In this document: piece after piece, positions 16,834 to 25,633 of the stretch
How the letters are laid out: each line of letters opens with the position of its first letter
Position numbering within the stretch: position 1 is the stretch's first letter
Assembly (NCBI GenBank): GCA_965221405.1
Contig: CBDCSE010000002.1
Span: forward strand, 248,001 to 312,000
Length of the DNA: 64,000 nt
Direction of reading: 5' to 3'
Origin: JAPOUP01 sp965221405
Lineage (GTDB): Bacteria > Pseudomonadota > Alphaproteobacteria > Rhodobacterales > Rhodobacteraceae
Program-made: the position numbers and the translations under genes
Notes under the pieces: model-generated
The model's input: only the letters and a program-made list of their open reading frames with translations
What the model was told of the DNA's origin: nothing
Databases searched by the model: none

Positions 16834-17134
16834 CAACCGTGTGCTGGATCCTACGAGGCGGCGGTACCAAGCCGTAAATTCTCGCTCCCACCGACGAAGA
16901 TGGGCAATGCTCGCTTACTTGGGGAACGTGGTGCGGCAGGCGGTTCTCCTCTGGTGATGCGCCGAACGTCACGGCCACCCTGATCAAGGTTCGACCAATA
17001 CACTTTCCCGGAAAATGTAACCGGGAACCGCCGAGCGCGGACAATCGGCTGCACGATGTCTCCGCCTTCCCGCTTGCACGGATTGGGAGTAACCGTTAGA
17101 TACGCTCTGCCAATTCTCCTACAGGCCCGTTGAC
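16834..17134. other. 301-bp leader region of secG
   Basis: No gene is supported. On the minus strand around 17040-17115 there is a weak tRNA-Ser-like pattern that fails on stem pairing (see rejected items). Confidence 0.35.
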
Positions 17135-17494
17135 ATGGAAAACATTCTCCTTGTAGTCCTACTGATACTCGCGCTTACGCTGATCGGAATCGTACTTCTC
17201 CAGCGTTCCGAAGGCGGTGGTCTCGGTATCGGAGGTGGAGGCGGCGTCGTTTCAAATCGCTCCGCGGCCACGGCGCTCGGAAAGCTGACATGGATTCTTG
17301 GCGCTGTATTCATGGCGATAAGTTTGGTGATGACGGTCCTCGCGGCGCGCGAAGGGAGCAACCTGTCCGTAATCGAAGGTTTCGAAACCCCTGAGTCCGG
17401 AGAGACGTTGCCCTCCCTGCCCTCCGGCGACGAACTGCTCCCGCCACAGCTGGAGACCGGAGACGGGGCCGAGACACCGCCGCGCGCGGACTGA
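17135..17494 (+). CDS. secG: Protein-export membrane protein SecG
   Basis: SecG is the small auxiliary subunit of the SecYEG translocon. This 119-residue protein has the two expected transmembrane helices (about 3-22 and 52-71), flanking the conserved cytosolic loop LLQRSEGGGLGIGGGGGVVSNR. The acidic, proline-rich C-terminal tail is common in alphaproteobacteria. In most alphaproteobacteria secG is directly upstream of pyrG; here pyrG begins 8.8 kb downstream, with accessory and mobile DNA between. Confidence 0.92.
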   Translation: MENILLVVLLILALTLIGIVLLQRSEGGGLGIGGGGGVVSNRSAATALGKLTWILGAVFMAISLVMTVLAAREGSNLSVIEGFETPESGETLPSLPSGDELLPPQLETGDGAETPPRAD

Positions 17495-17665
17495 CGGCAC
17501 ACGCTCACTCGCCCCGTGTCCACAACGAGAGGCGAGCGATCTTGACAGGACATGGACCGCGCGCGCCTTGACGAAGGCCCGCGCTCTGTCGAGCGCTCGG
17601 TCCACCTGACCATGTTTCCCGGCTGAACGGAAAGACACCCGGCCTCCGTTCGCAGGCAGGCGGAA

Positions 17666-17691
17666 ACCCCCGGCCGGTACCGGCCGGGGGT
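17666..17691 (-). terminator. Perfect 26-bp GC palindrome, likely terminator
   Basis: A perfect palindrome, ACCCCCGGCCGG and its complement, lies between the convergent ends of secG and the lipoprotein gene. On the minus strand it is followed by TTTCC, so it most likely ends the lipoprotein transcript; it may act in both directions. Confidence 0.6.
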
Positions 17692-17723
17692 CACGGTTCA
17701 TCATCCGTTGTGGACGGGGAAGG

Positions 17724-18905
17724 TCACTTGTTGTCGGCGTGATAGACGCCGGTAACCTGTCCGTCGGTGAAGTAGCCGTCGAAGTCGCCGACAACCCCCA
17801 TCGGACGTTCTGTGCCTTTGCCGTAAAGCGTGCCGGCCCAGTCGCCTTCCTTGACGTTGGCGCCGCCCGATGTCTTGCCAGCAGCAAGTCCGCTATCCAG
17901 CGTGCCTTTCTTGAGTTTCAGTTCCCATGCCGTGTTGACGGCATGTCCCTCAAACCCGGAAATCATGCCTTCAAGTTCCGTACCGGCAGCGCCCTTGAAC
18001 GTGGCCGTGAGGGACGCGTCCGCCGTGAAGTCGCCCGCGTTGTTGCCCATAACGGAAACGCCGTGCGCCTTGCCCGCGTAGGTGGCCTTGTTGTTTGATG
18101 CTACAGGGTGTTCTGCCAGCATAAGGGCGGAACTGCCATCCCGAACTCCAGCAAGCCGATGCACGGTCGATGCTTTTGGAGTACCGGTAGTGACTATCCA
18201 GTATCCCCATTCCGCGTAAGGACCGGCTGTATCGGACTGTTCATAGGTACCGGAGGAATCCGACCTCAGCTTATAGCGGAAACCCTCGGCAGCCGCAGTC
18301 GGTTTAAAGTACCAGCCGGCCCCGAGGGTTTGACCCGTTGATGCGCAGGTCGTCTTGCTTGAGCAGGTGAACTCTCCGGGAATTCCCTTATAGGAGACGT
18401 TTGCCGCAATAGTTCCGCTGGAGGGGATACCGACTGCGTCAGCGAGAGTTACGCCACTTGCCGAAACCACGCGGTCTTTCAGGCCCTTGCCCTCAATGTC
18501 CTTCTCGACCACGGTCAGGATCTCGTCCCAGAACATTCCGGAGTTCGAGTGACCGTATGCTATGGCACTTGCCCGTGTTCGTCCCGCGGGATCGCGAAGA
18601 GCACTCACAGTAACTTCGTCCCTGAATTCCCCATCGGCAAGGAGGGTCGAGGTCGTGACCCCCTCAGGAAGTTTCGGATCGGGCGCGGGTGCCGGAGTGG
18701 CGAACTCCATGCATTCGCCTCCGGGAGCGTTTCTTCCCTCTCCAGTGGGACAGGGATCATCCATGTTGCTATTGTTGTTGGACGTCGTGTTCGCCGGTGT
18801 GTCGCTCCCCCCGCAACCGGCAAGGGCCACTGCGCCCGCGAGCGTAACCGCGGGCATCAATAGGCTCAGATAATCTGAGCCCAAATCCGCGATGATCCCA
18901 GGCAC
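17724..18905 (-). CDS. Surface lipoprotein with a TbpB-like C-terminal beta-barrel domain
   Basis: The protein has up to 393 residues. A hydrophobic leader ends in the lipobox LAGC (Cys about 31), followed by a low-complexity tether rich in Asn, Ser and Pro. The C-terminal third has repeated amphipathic strands with the pattern seen in transferrin-binding-protein-like barrels: DFTADASLTATFKG, LEGMISGFEG, WAGTLYGKG and VVGDFDGYFTDGQVTGVYHA. Family members are exported surface lipoproteins that bind host proteins, haem or small ligands; the ligand here is unknown. The GTG start at 18905 is uncertain; an ATG at 18857 would give a shorter leader. No transport gene adjoins it. It lies in the DNA that separates secG from pyrG. 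Confidence 0.68.
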   Translation of the reverse strand: MPGIIADLGSDYLSLLMPAVTLAGAVALAGCGGSDTPANTTSNNNSNMDDPCPTGEGRNAPGGECMEFATPAPAPDPKLPEGVTTSTLLADGEFRDEVTVSALRDPAGRTRASAIAYGHSNSGMFWDEILTVVEKDIEGKGLKDRVVSASGVTLADAVGIPSSGTIAANVSYKGIPGEFTCSSKTTCASTGQTLGAGWYFKPTAAAEGFRYKLRSDSSGTYEQSDTAGPYAEWGYWIVTTGTPKASTVHRLAGVRDGSSALMLAEHPVASNNKATYAGKAHGVSVMGNNAGDFTADASLTATFKGAAGTELEGMISGFEGHAVNTAWELKLKKGTLDSGLAAGKTSGGANVKEGDWAGTLYGKGTERPMGVVGDFDGYFTDGQVTGVYHADNK

Positions 18906-19358
18906 GGGCGCGGATATTCCCAGGCCGCTACACCTACGCCGATACGTCCACTACAGTTCAAGGACGGAACCGCGCCATACGTGGGCGGTCATCGCCAACG
19001 TAGATCCGGCGGAAGCCACAGCCGTGCCCAGCACGCCAACCGAGCACTTGCGGCCTGACATGGAGTTGCTGCAGAAGGCCACTGTCCAGACACCTCGCCG
19101 ACCGACCCCCGAGCGGCGCAGTTCCTGACCGCGCTTATTTCCCGTCCGACAGCCCGCTGGCGGCCAGCAAAGGACGAGGCCGCAGGCACAGGTCAGCATG
19201 AGTCGACGAAACGGCGTTGCACTCGTTCCATGAAGGAAGATCCTTCATGCGGACTCCGGGCACACTCTTTCCATTCAAGGCATGCCGTCGACTCCGGCAC
19301 GGCATGCTCACTCGCCTCGACCCTCGAACGCGCCGATCACCTGTTGTAGGCTGGTCTC
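18906..19358. other. 453-bp gap, nothing recognised
   Basis: No frame here shows family resemblance. It separates the lipoprotein gene from the DUF3800 gene. Confidence 0.4.
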
Positions 19359-19418
19359 ATGGCCTAGTTCCTGTTCATAGACGAAAGTGGTCACGACCGC
19401 GTCGCATCGCCCTACGAG

Positions 19419-20234
19419 GTGCTGGCCGGCGTTGCAATCCGGGATCGAGCGCTGCGCGAACTTATTGGCCGGCTCCACGACGCCGAGTTCGGCGCCTTCG
19501 GGCGCCGCTACAGCGACGGACACCGCGAGCTCAAGGGCTCCGTTCTGCTGAAGAGAAAGGTCTTTCGCCACCGGGAGCTGAACTCCGGGCTCGACCCGGC
19601 CGACGTTCCCGCGCTCGCCCGGGCCGCCCTCGATGACGGTGCCCGTGCCGACGCCCCCATGCTGCAGGCCCTCGCCGTGGCGAAGCTGCGCTATGTCGCC
19701 TCGGTGTTCGACACCTGCGCCCACTTCGACTGCCGTGTGTTTGCCAGCATCGTCGAAACCGACGCCCCTCAGACGGCGGGTGGCGGCCTGCGCAAGGACT
19801 ACGCCTATCTGTTCGAGAGGTTCTTCTACTTTCTGGAGGACAACGCCGCCGGGGAACAGGGAATCGTCGTGTTCGACGAGATCGAGAAATCGAAGAGTCA
19901 CCTGCTGATCGACCAGATGCATCGATACTTCGCGCAGACGGCGGTAGGCCGCCACCGAGCGAGCCGCATCATCCCCGAGCCCTTCTTCGTGCACAGCGAT
20001 CTCACCACGGGTGTGCAGATCGCCGATCTCGTCGCCTACATCATCTCCTGGGGCTTCCGCATGCCCCGCATGACCAAGCCCGCCCGGGAGGAGCTGTCAC
20101 CGTTCGCGAACCAGATCGCCCAATTGCGTTATCGGGCAGTGCGCGAGAGGCTCGGCAATCCCGAATTTGAGATCTGGAGTTTCGCGCATATCAGCGACCT
20201 GCGGACGCAGGCCGAACGCGACGAGGAGGAGTGA
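19419..20234 (+). CDS. DUF3800 protein, N-terminus interrupted by TAG
   Basis: The 271-residue open frame begins at GTG 19419. In the same frame, upstream sequence still encodes the family's defining N-terminus: ATG 19359, Ala, then TAG (19365-19367), then FLFIDESGHDRVASPYEV. That FIDESG segment holds a conserved acidic residue of the DUF3800 (RNase H-like/PIN-like) fold, so the gene is probably inactivated or shortened by a nonsense mutation at codon 3. Later motifs are KSHLLIDQMHRYF, FVHSDLTTGVQIADLVAYI (the conserved second acidic site) and a helical tail. DUF3800 genes are common in defence and mobile islands. A GTGA overlap couples it to a small gene cut by the transposon end. Confidence 0.7.
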   Translation: MLAGVAIRDRALRELIGRLHDAEFGAFGRRYSDGHRELKGSVLLKRKVFRHRELNSGLDPADVPALARAALDDGARADAPMLQALAVAKLRYVASVFDTCAHFDCRVFASIVETDAPQTAGGGLRKDYAYLFERFFYFLEDNAAGEQGIVVFDEIEKSKSHLLIDQMHRYFAQTAVGRHRASRIIPEPFFVHSDLTTGVQIADLVAYIISWGFRMPRMTKPAREELSPFANQIAQLRYRAVRERLGNPEFEIWSFAHISDLRTQAERDEEE

Positions 20235-20391
20235 CGAAGCAAAAAGGCAATGAAGCGCCGAAGCGCCCCAAAGCCTCCACGAGCGATCCTCGTTACATCC
20301 CCGGAGGATGTCAAGTCTCTTTCCCGGTTCCGCCAAAAAATTCTTCTGCCCCACCGCTACGAGCACACGATGCCGGAGGTGCGGTCGCAGC
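20231..20391 (+). pseudogene. Small gene downstream of DUF3800, frameshifted and cut by transposon end
   Basis: A GTG overlapping the DUF3800 stop opens VTKQKGNEAPKRPKAS..PRYIP; shifting frame near 20300 continues as PEDVKSLSRFRQKILLPHRYEH and stops being sensible at the TGTCG transposon end (20392). I do not recognise the family. The coupling suggests a two-gene operon with DUF3800. Confidence 0.35.
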
Positions 20392-20498
20392 TGTCGTTTG
20401 TCACAAATCACTTCAGTGGGTGCCCTTGATTTTGCGCATTTTTTTTTCTCGTGTTCTGTCACAAATCACTTCAGTGAATTGTCACAAATGCGTTCAGT
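20392..20498 (+). repeat. Left end of Tn5053/Tn7-like transposon with three transposase-binding iterons
   Basis: The end begins TGTCGTTTG at 20392. Three copies of GTCACAAATCACTTCAGT follow in direct orientation, at 20400-20417, 20458-20475 and 20481-20498, the last with two changes. Ends starting TGTCG with multiple ~19-bp binding sites are typical of the TniA/TnsB families. A 10-base T run (about 20440-20449) lies between sites. The right end was not found. Confidence 0.75.
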
Positions 20499-20553
20499 AT
20501 CTTGCATTTCGGTCAGATATGACGTCAATCTGTTGCAGTGGACAGGATCGATT

Positions 20554-22221
20554 ATGGACATGGGGAACGTCCCCAGGGCGGTGTGGCGTGCGGCGGAGAC
20601 GCGGGCGGATGTGTTGCGTCCATTGGCGGCGTTGCCCGTGGTTCCGGCGGATCGTGTGCGGGACGCAGCGCGGGCGCTGGGTGTGTCCGAGCGGTGGACA
20701 TATATCCTGATTGATCGTCTCCGGGCGCAGGGTGGAGAATTGACCGCGTTGCTTCCACGTCCGGGTCGGGGGGCCCCGCGCCAGGCGCGGATTGCGGCGG
20801 ATCGTGAGGCGATCACCGCCGCGGTGATCGCGGCTGAATATCTGACAAGCCAGAAGGTGCGTCCGGCGCAGATTGTCAGATCGGTGCAGGCCCGGTGCCG
20901 GCAAGCGGGGGTGGTGGCCCCTGCGGAGTCCACCATTCGCCGCCGGTTGCGCCATGTCGACAGGTCGGCGATGTCCCGGTCCCGGGACACGGATCCCCGG
21001 ACCCAGCCGGTCTGCGGGGAGACGCCGCGGCCCGACTATCCGCTTGATGTTGTTCAGATCGATCATACGCGGGTGGATGTGATTCTGGTGGATCCCATCG
21101 AGCGATATCCGATTGGCCGGCCCTGGCTGACGGTCGCCATTGATGTCCTGAGTCGGGCCATTGCCGGTTTTCATCTGAGCCTGGAGGCCCCCTCGGCCAC
21201 CAGCGTCGGATTGTGTCTGGCCCATATGGCGACCGAGAAGGAGACCTGGATGGCGGCGCGCGGTGTCACAGATGTCGCCTGGCCGCTGGTTGGCAAGCCC
21301 GGGACCCTGGGTGTGGACAATGCGGCGGAGTTTCATGCCGAAGCCTTCACGCGCGGTTGCAGCCAACATGGTATCGCCATTGACTGGCGCCCGCCCGGGC
21401 AACCCTGGTTCGGGGGCACCGTCGAACGCCTGATCGGCACCCTGATGCAGCGCATCCACACGCTGCCGGGGACGACATTCTCCAACACCGCGCAACGCGA
21501 CCATTATGACAGTGAGGCGCAGGCCTGTCTGACGCTCGAGGAGCTGGAGCGCTGGCTCACCGTGGCGATCTGCAAGGATTATCATCAATCCGGGCATCGC
21601 GGACTGGAGGGGGCGACCCCCATGGCCCGGCTGGACTCGGGTCTGGAGGCCCTGCAGCGGGCGGGCGGACATCTCGCCGCGCCGCGCGATGCGCATCGGT
21701 ATCTGATCGATTTTCTTCCGGTGTTGCGCCGCACGTTGCAGCGGGATGGGTTCACCGTCGATCATATCCGGTATTTCTCGAACGCCCTGAAACCGTGGAT
21801 TGCGGCGCGCGATGCGCGGGTTGAGGGTCCGATGGTCCTGCGCCGTGACCCGCGCGATCTCTCCCGCATCTATGTGCTCGATCCGTTTGACGGGTCCTAT
21901 CTCGAGGTTCCGTATCGCACATTGTCCCGCCACGCCATCACGTTGTGGGAACACCGCGCGGCCACCAAACGGGCCCGCGCAATCCGGTCCACGCAGGCGA
22001 ACGAGGAGATGATTTTTGCAGCCTTTGCGGAGCTGCAGGAGATCGCGCGGACCGCAAAGCAGACCACGAAGGCCGCACGGCGCAACCGCGCCCGCGCCCG
22101 CGCCCGTGTCGCCCGGGAATCCCCGGCGGTGCAACCGGACACACGCCGCCGTGATCCCCCACCGAAACCGGATTCAGCGCCGCCGCTGCCGTTTCTCGAC
22201 TTCCTACATTTTCGGCTGTAA
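20554..22221 (+). CDS. tniA: TniA/TnsB-type DDE transposase, C-terminus altered by IS insertion
   Basis: About 555 residues from ATG 20554. An N-terminal helical DNA-binding region (about 1-150) precedes a retroviral-type integrase core with the catalytic acids in VVQIDHTRVDV, GTLGVDNAAEFHAEAF and GGTVERLIGTL, and then a Mu-type beta-barrel (VLDPFDGSYLEVPYRT). The tail after about residue 500 is basic (ARRNRARARARVARES) and normally contacts the AAA+ partner. IS1634 copy 1 at 22195 replaces the last ten or so residues and supplies a new stop; the original tail, ending EAWSGP, is still readable at 24284-24313. Coupling to tniB is broken. Confidence 0.85.
   Translation: MDMGNVPRAVWRAAETRADVLRPLAALPVVPADRVRDAARALGVSERWTYILIDRLRAQGGELTALLPRPGRGAPRQARIAADREAITAAVIAAEYLTSQKVRPAQIVRSVQARCRQAGVVAPAESTIRRRLRHVDRSAMSRSRDTDPRTQPVCGETPRPDYPLDVVQIDHTRVDVILVDPIERYPIGRPWLTVAIDVLSRAIAGFHLSLEAPSATSVGLCLAHMATEKETWMAARGVTDVAWPLVGKPGTLGVDNAAEFHAEAFTRGCSQHGIAIDWRPPGQPWFGGTVERLIGTLMQRIHTLPGTTFSNTAQRDHYDSEAQACLTLEELERWLTVAICKDYHQSGHRGLEGATPMARLDSGLEALQRAGGHLAAPRDAHRYLIDFLPVLRRTLQRDGFTVDHIRYFSNALKPWIAARDARVEGPMVLRRDPRDLSRIYVLDPFDGSYLEVPYRTLSRHAITLWEHRAATKRARAIRSTQANEEMIFAAFAELQEIARTAKQTTKAARRNRARARARVARESPAVQPDTRRRDPPPKPDSAPPLPFLDFLHFRL
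22067..22194. repeat. Left 128-bp target duplication of IS1634 copy 1
   Basis: This sequence (from CGAAGGCCGCACGG to GCCGCTGCCGTTT) reappears without change at 24156-24283. Because both are tniA coding sequence, it is a target-site duplication made by the insertion. Confidence 0.9.
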
Positions 22222-24155
22222 GTCATTGATTTTCGGCGGCCCGGATTTCGAATGGGCACTACATCGCGGGACGTTCCCGCGTTCATTGCCGCCGGTTTCG
22301 GGGCTCTGTCACCCGCCTGCCCGCCGGGCTGCGGTCTTTCGCGTCGGCTGGAGCCGGAACGGGGCTTCGTTCCATCCGAGGCCGAGGCTCCGGTAGATCC
22401 GCCGGGCCTTGGCCGAGGCCCGGCTGGGCATGGCGTATTTCTGTTCCGTGCCCTTTCTGTGCAGCACGCTGATCTGCAGGGCGTTGAGCTCGCGCCGGAT
22501 GACGTCCGGGCTCATGGGGTGGCCGGACAGCGCGAGCCTGTGGCGGAGGTGCTGCAGGCAGCAGAACGCCATGTAGCAGATGGCGATGTGGGCGCGCACC
22601 CGGCGTTTCACCCAGTGGAAGACCGGGCGGATGCGGAGATCGTGCTTGTTCACGCGGAAACACGCCTCGATCTCCCATAACCGGCGGTACTGCATGACGA
22701 GGAAGCGGGCGTCGGCGTCATCGTGGCCCCAGGCCACGATCCCGCCTATCCCGTCCCACCGCGCCGCTTCGGCGACCTTGTCCCCGTCGATCTCGATCCG
22801 GCCCTCGGGGAAGGCGAGGAAACGGGCGTACCCGCGCCCGGCGACCGACGCGGGCCTGTCGCTCCCGGCGAGACGCCTGCGCAGCCGCTCCAGGCCCTGC
22901 GCGCGCTGGCGCGCGTCCTTGCGCGCGCGTTTGGGCGACCAGGTGACGATGACCCTGGTCGAGCCCTTCCTGAGGCTCTTGTAGCGCGCGATCGAGGTCG
23001 GGAACTCCTTCATCGGCCGCCACGCCACGAAGCCGTCGGGCTCGAGCGCCCGGTTCCGGAACTCCGCGGTCTGGGACCTGAGCCGGGCACCGAGAATGTA
23101 CGGGATGCCGCGTTCCTGAAGCAGCCTCTCGTTGTCGGCGCTGATCATGCCGGCGTCGGCCACCACCGTGAAGCGCGCGGCGGGGTAGCGTTCGGCCAGC
23201 CCCGCGAGAGAGGAGATCAGGGTGTGGCCCTCGTAGCTGCTGCCCGGGAACAGCTCGTAGCCCAGCGGGATGCCGTCGGGGGTGACCAGAAGGGCGAATA
23301 CGACCTGGACGCGGTGGTGCTTGCCGTCCTTGCTGTAGCCCTTGGCGCGCAGGCCGTCCTCCACCTCGCTCTCGAAATACAGCGTCGTGGTGTCGAAGAA
23401 GATGACGCTGACGGGCTCGTCATAGAGCTTGCGGGCCGCCGCGTGGGACTGGCCGCGGATGGCGTCGATCAGGCCGTCGTCGAGAAAGTCCATGGTCCTG
23501 TAGACCTGGTCGAGGTTCAGCGACAGATCGCCATGGCGGTCGAGCTCGCGGACCGTGGCGCGCTTGCTGAGCGGCTGCGCGACGCGCGCGAGGACCATCT
23601 CCTTGAGGATGCGGTTGGAGCTCATGCGCCGCGCGCCCAGCACCCGATCCCACCCCAGGCGGCCGTAAACCTCGCCAAGCGCCTCGCGCAGCCCGACCGA
23701 GATCCGCGCCTCCTCGCGGCATTCGGCCAGGTCGACCCCGAAGGGCCGCGGATCCGCCACCGCCAGACGGGCCTGGGCGATGAGATCGCTGTACTGCTTC
23801 GGCGTCAGCAGGTGAAGCTGGGCCGTCTCCGCCTGCCTCATCTCCTCGATGATCAGCCGCCCGAGGCGGTCGAGCTGGCTGAGCTGCCCGTCGCTCGTCG
23901 CGGTGCCGACATGGCGCACGACCCTCTGGCGCACCCTGTCGCCGTCGCGCACCGACCTGACGACCTGGACGCGGATTCGGTCTCCGCTCTTCTTGTGGCG
24001 AACGAACATGCCGGAAGTATGGACCGGACGGGCCGGAGGTTCAAGCGGAATATACCCCGTGGGCACTACATCGCCGTCCCGGGGAATCGAGACCCAATGG
24101 ACCACAAATACAGTCAGTTACGCACCGCCAGAATCCGGCAATGTAGGAAGTCAAG
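22195..24155 (-). mobile_element. IS1634-family insertion sequence, copy 1 (1961 bp)
   Basis: The ends are imperfect inverted repeats: CTCGACTTCCTACATT on the left and the complement of CTTGACTTCCTACATT on the right. One transposase gene fills it. It is identical to copy 2 (61795-63755) except for one base (T at 24040, G at 63640). Target duplication is 128 bp (129 if the shared C is counted). IS1634/IS1549-type elements are known for long, variable duplications. Confidence 0.92.
22309..24009 (-). CDS. IS1634-family transposase (copy 1)
   Basis: About 566 residues from ATG 24009 (MFVRHKKSGDRIRVQVVRSV); the frame is open 32 codons further. The DDE catalytic region includes VIFFDTTTLYFESE, FTVVADAGMISADNERL and the later Glu near WEIEACFRVNKHDLRIRPVFHW, in the order expected for IS4-superfamily enzymes with an insertion domain. 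The frame is intact and identical to copy 2, so both may be active. A 506-codon frame open on the other strand is a by-product of codon bias. Confidence 0.93.
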   Translation of the reverse strand: MFVRHKKSGDRIRVQVVRSVRDGDRVRQRVVRHVGTATSDGQLSQLDRLGRLIIEEMRQAETAQLHLLTPKQYSDLIAQARLAVADPRPFGVDLAECREEARISVGLREALGEVYGRLGWDRVLGARRMSSNRILKEMVLARVAQPLSKRATVRELDRHGDLSLNLDQVYRTMDFLDDGLIDAIRGQSHAAARKLYDEPVSVIFFDTTTLYFESEVEDGLRAKGYSKDGKHHRVQVVFALLVTPDGIPLGYELFPGSSYEGHTLISSLAGLAERYPAARFTVVADAGMISADNERLLQERGIPYILGARLRSQTAEFRNRALEPDGFVAWRPMKEFPTSIARYKSLRKGSTRVIVTWSPKRARKDARQRAQGLERLRRRLAGSDRPASVAGRGYARFLAFPEGRIEIDGDKVAEAARWDGIGGIVAWGHDDADARFLVMQYRRLWEIEACFRVNKHDLRIRPVFHWVKRRVRAHIAICYMAFCCLQHLRHRLALSGHPMSPDVIRRELNALQISVLHRKGTEQKYAMPSRASAKARRIYRSLGLGWNEAPFRLQPTRKTAARRAGG

Positions 24156-24283
24156 CGAAGGCCGCACGGCGCAACCGCGCCCGCGCCCGCGCCCGTGTCG
24201 CCCGGGAATCCCCGGCGGTGCAACCGGACACACGCCGCCGTGATCCCCCACCGAAACCGGATTCAGCGCCGCCGCTGCCGTTT
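24156..24283. repeat. Right 128-bp target duplication of IS1634 copy 1
   Basis: This is the second copy of 22067-22194. Beyond it the original tniA reading frame resumes and ends at 24313, overlapping the tniB start by four bases. Confidence 0.9.
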
Positions 24284-24309
24284 CCTGATATCGAAGCCTG
24301 GTCCGGCCC

Positions 24310-25208
24310 ATGAACCACCTTCATCCGGATGCACGGCACGTGGCCGCCTGGCCCGCCGCCGCCCGGCTGGAGTCTCTTGGAGCGGACCGCTGGATTGGCT
24401 ACACCCGGGCGCTGGATGTGCGGGCCCGCCTCGAACAGCTCCTGGCGACACAGGCCGGCCGGATCCGCCCGCGCAACCTGCTTCTGGTCGGGCCGAGCAA
24501 CAACGGCAAATCCACGATTGCGGAGAAATTCATGCGCCGGTATCCGCGCCGGACATCCCCCGCGGGTGATCGCCAGATCTTTCCGGTTCTGTCCGTGCAG
24601 ATGCCCGCCGATGCGACCGTGGGGCGGTTCCATGCGCTCCTTCTGGACAGCCTCGGCGCACCGGTCGGGCAGACCCGCGCACCGGACACCGGCGGGGCAC
24701 ATTCGCCCGCGAACTGATGCGGATGTGCGCGGTCCAGACGCTGCTTGTCGATGAGCTTCACAATCTGTTGTGCGGTCCTGTCTCCCGCCAGCGGGAATTG
24801 CTGGGACTGCTGCGCTATCTGGGCAACGATTTGCGCATTCCCATTGTCGCCCTCGGGACCCGGGAGGCCTATCTCGCGTTGCGCCTGGACGATCAGCTGG
24901 AGAACCGTTTCGAACCGATCCTGCTCCCCCCGTGGCGTGACGATGCCGAAACCGGGCGACTTCTGGCCAGTTTCGAGTCGGTCCTGCCCTTGCGGGAACC
25001 GTCGGGCCTGGGGTTGCCGGAATTGCGCCGCCTGATCGTGAGTCGAACAGACGGGTTGATCGGCGAAATCCATCAGTTGCTGGCCACCGCCAGTGGCCAG
25101 GCGCTGCAGAGCGGGCGGGAATGCATCACCGGCGATGACATCGTGTCCTGTGCCTTCGCACCCCCGGCCACCCGACGTCAGATCATGGAACGCGAATTGC
25201 GGTCATGA
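24310..25208 (+). pseudogene. tniB: TniB/TnsC-type AAA+ ATPase, frameshifted
   Basis: The first frame (24310-24717) has the TniB N-terminus RWIGYTRALDVRARLEQLL and Walker A LVGPSNNGKSTI, then a stop. The second frame carries RELMRMCAVQTLLVDELHNL (Walker B), GTREAYLALRLDDQLENRFEP (sensor region) and the C-terminal helical domain ending at 25208. A one-base shift between about 24660 and 24715 (near a GGGG) separates the halves. TniB is the ATP-dependent target selector; without a continuous protein the transposon should be unable to move, unless the shift is programmed. Confidence 0.8.
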
Positions 25209-25633
25209 CCGCGCCGCCCGCCTGGCCCCTGCATCCACCGCCCGGCCCTTACGAGCCCTTGCGGACCTATGTGACACGTCTCGCCCGCTTCTACGATGTG
25301 TCGTTTTATCTGTTCTGCGGACACGCCCTGCATATTCCCCTCACGGATCGGGAGGCCCTGTCCTTGTCCAACCCGTCGGACGCGGTGCTGAAACGGCTGT
25401 CGGTCGGTGTCGGTGTTCCTGTCGATGACCTGCGCGCGATGCAGTTGGGGAAGATCTGGACCCGGATCATGGCCGAGATCCATGCGCACATGGAGACGGA
25501 AGACGGTCGGCGCGAGTTGGAATCCCGGTTCCGTCCTGTCACGGAAGGGCATAGCGAGGGAAGCGGTGGTGAGGTTACGCTTTTCAAGCTTCACGGCCCA
25601 CGGCCCTTTGGTCGTGTCGTTCAGCGTGAATAA
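25205..25633 (+). pseudogene. tniQ: TniQ/TnsD-like protein, truncated by an IS200-like element
   Basis: An ATGA overlap with tniB starts the frame. The N-terminus WPLHPPPGPYEPLRTYVTRLARFYDVSFYLFCGHAL matches the TniQ start and continues to about residue 125. The reading frame then enters the IS200-like element at 25626 and stops. TniQ proteins are normally about 350-400 residues with zinc-binding Cys pairs, none of which remain. Loss of tniQ and of the right end means the transposon is a remnant. Confidence 0.75.

Noticed and set aside
17040..17115. tRNA-Ser-like sequence on the minus strand upstream of secG (GGAGAATTGGCAGAGC and GTGCAAGCGGGAAGG)
   Set aside because: The acceptor and T stems do not pair and no clear anticodon loop is formed; at most a remnant.
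22723..24243. 506-codon open frame antisense to the IS1634 transposase, and its counterpart at 62323-63819
   Set aside because: Composition follows the codon bias of the transposase on the other strand, and the translation has no family motif.
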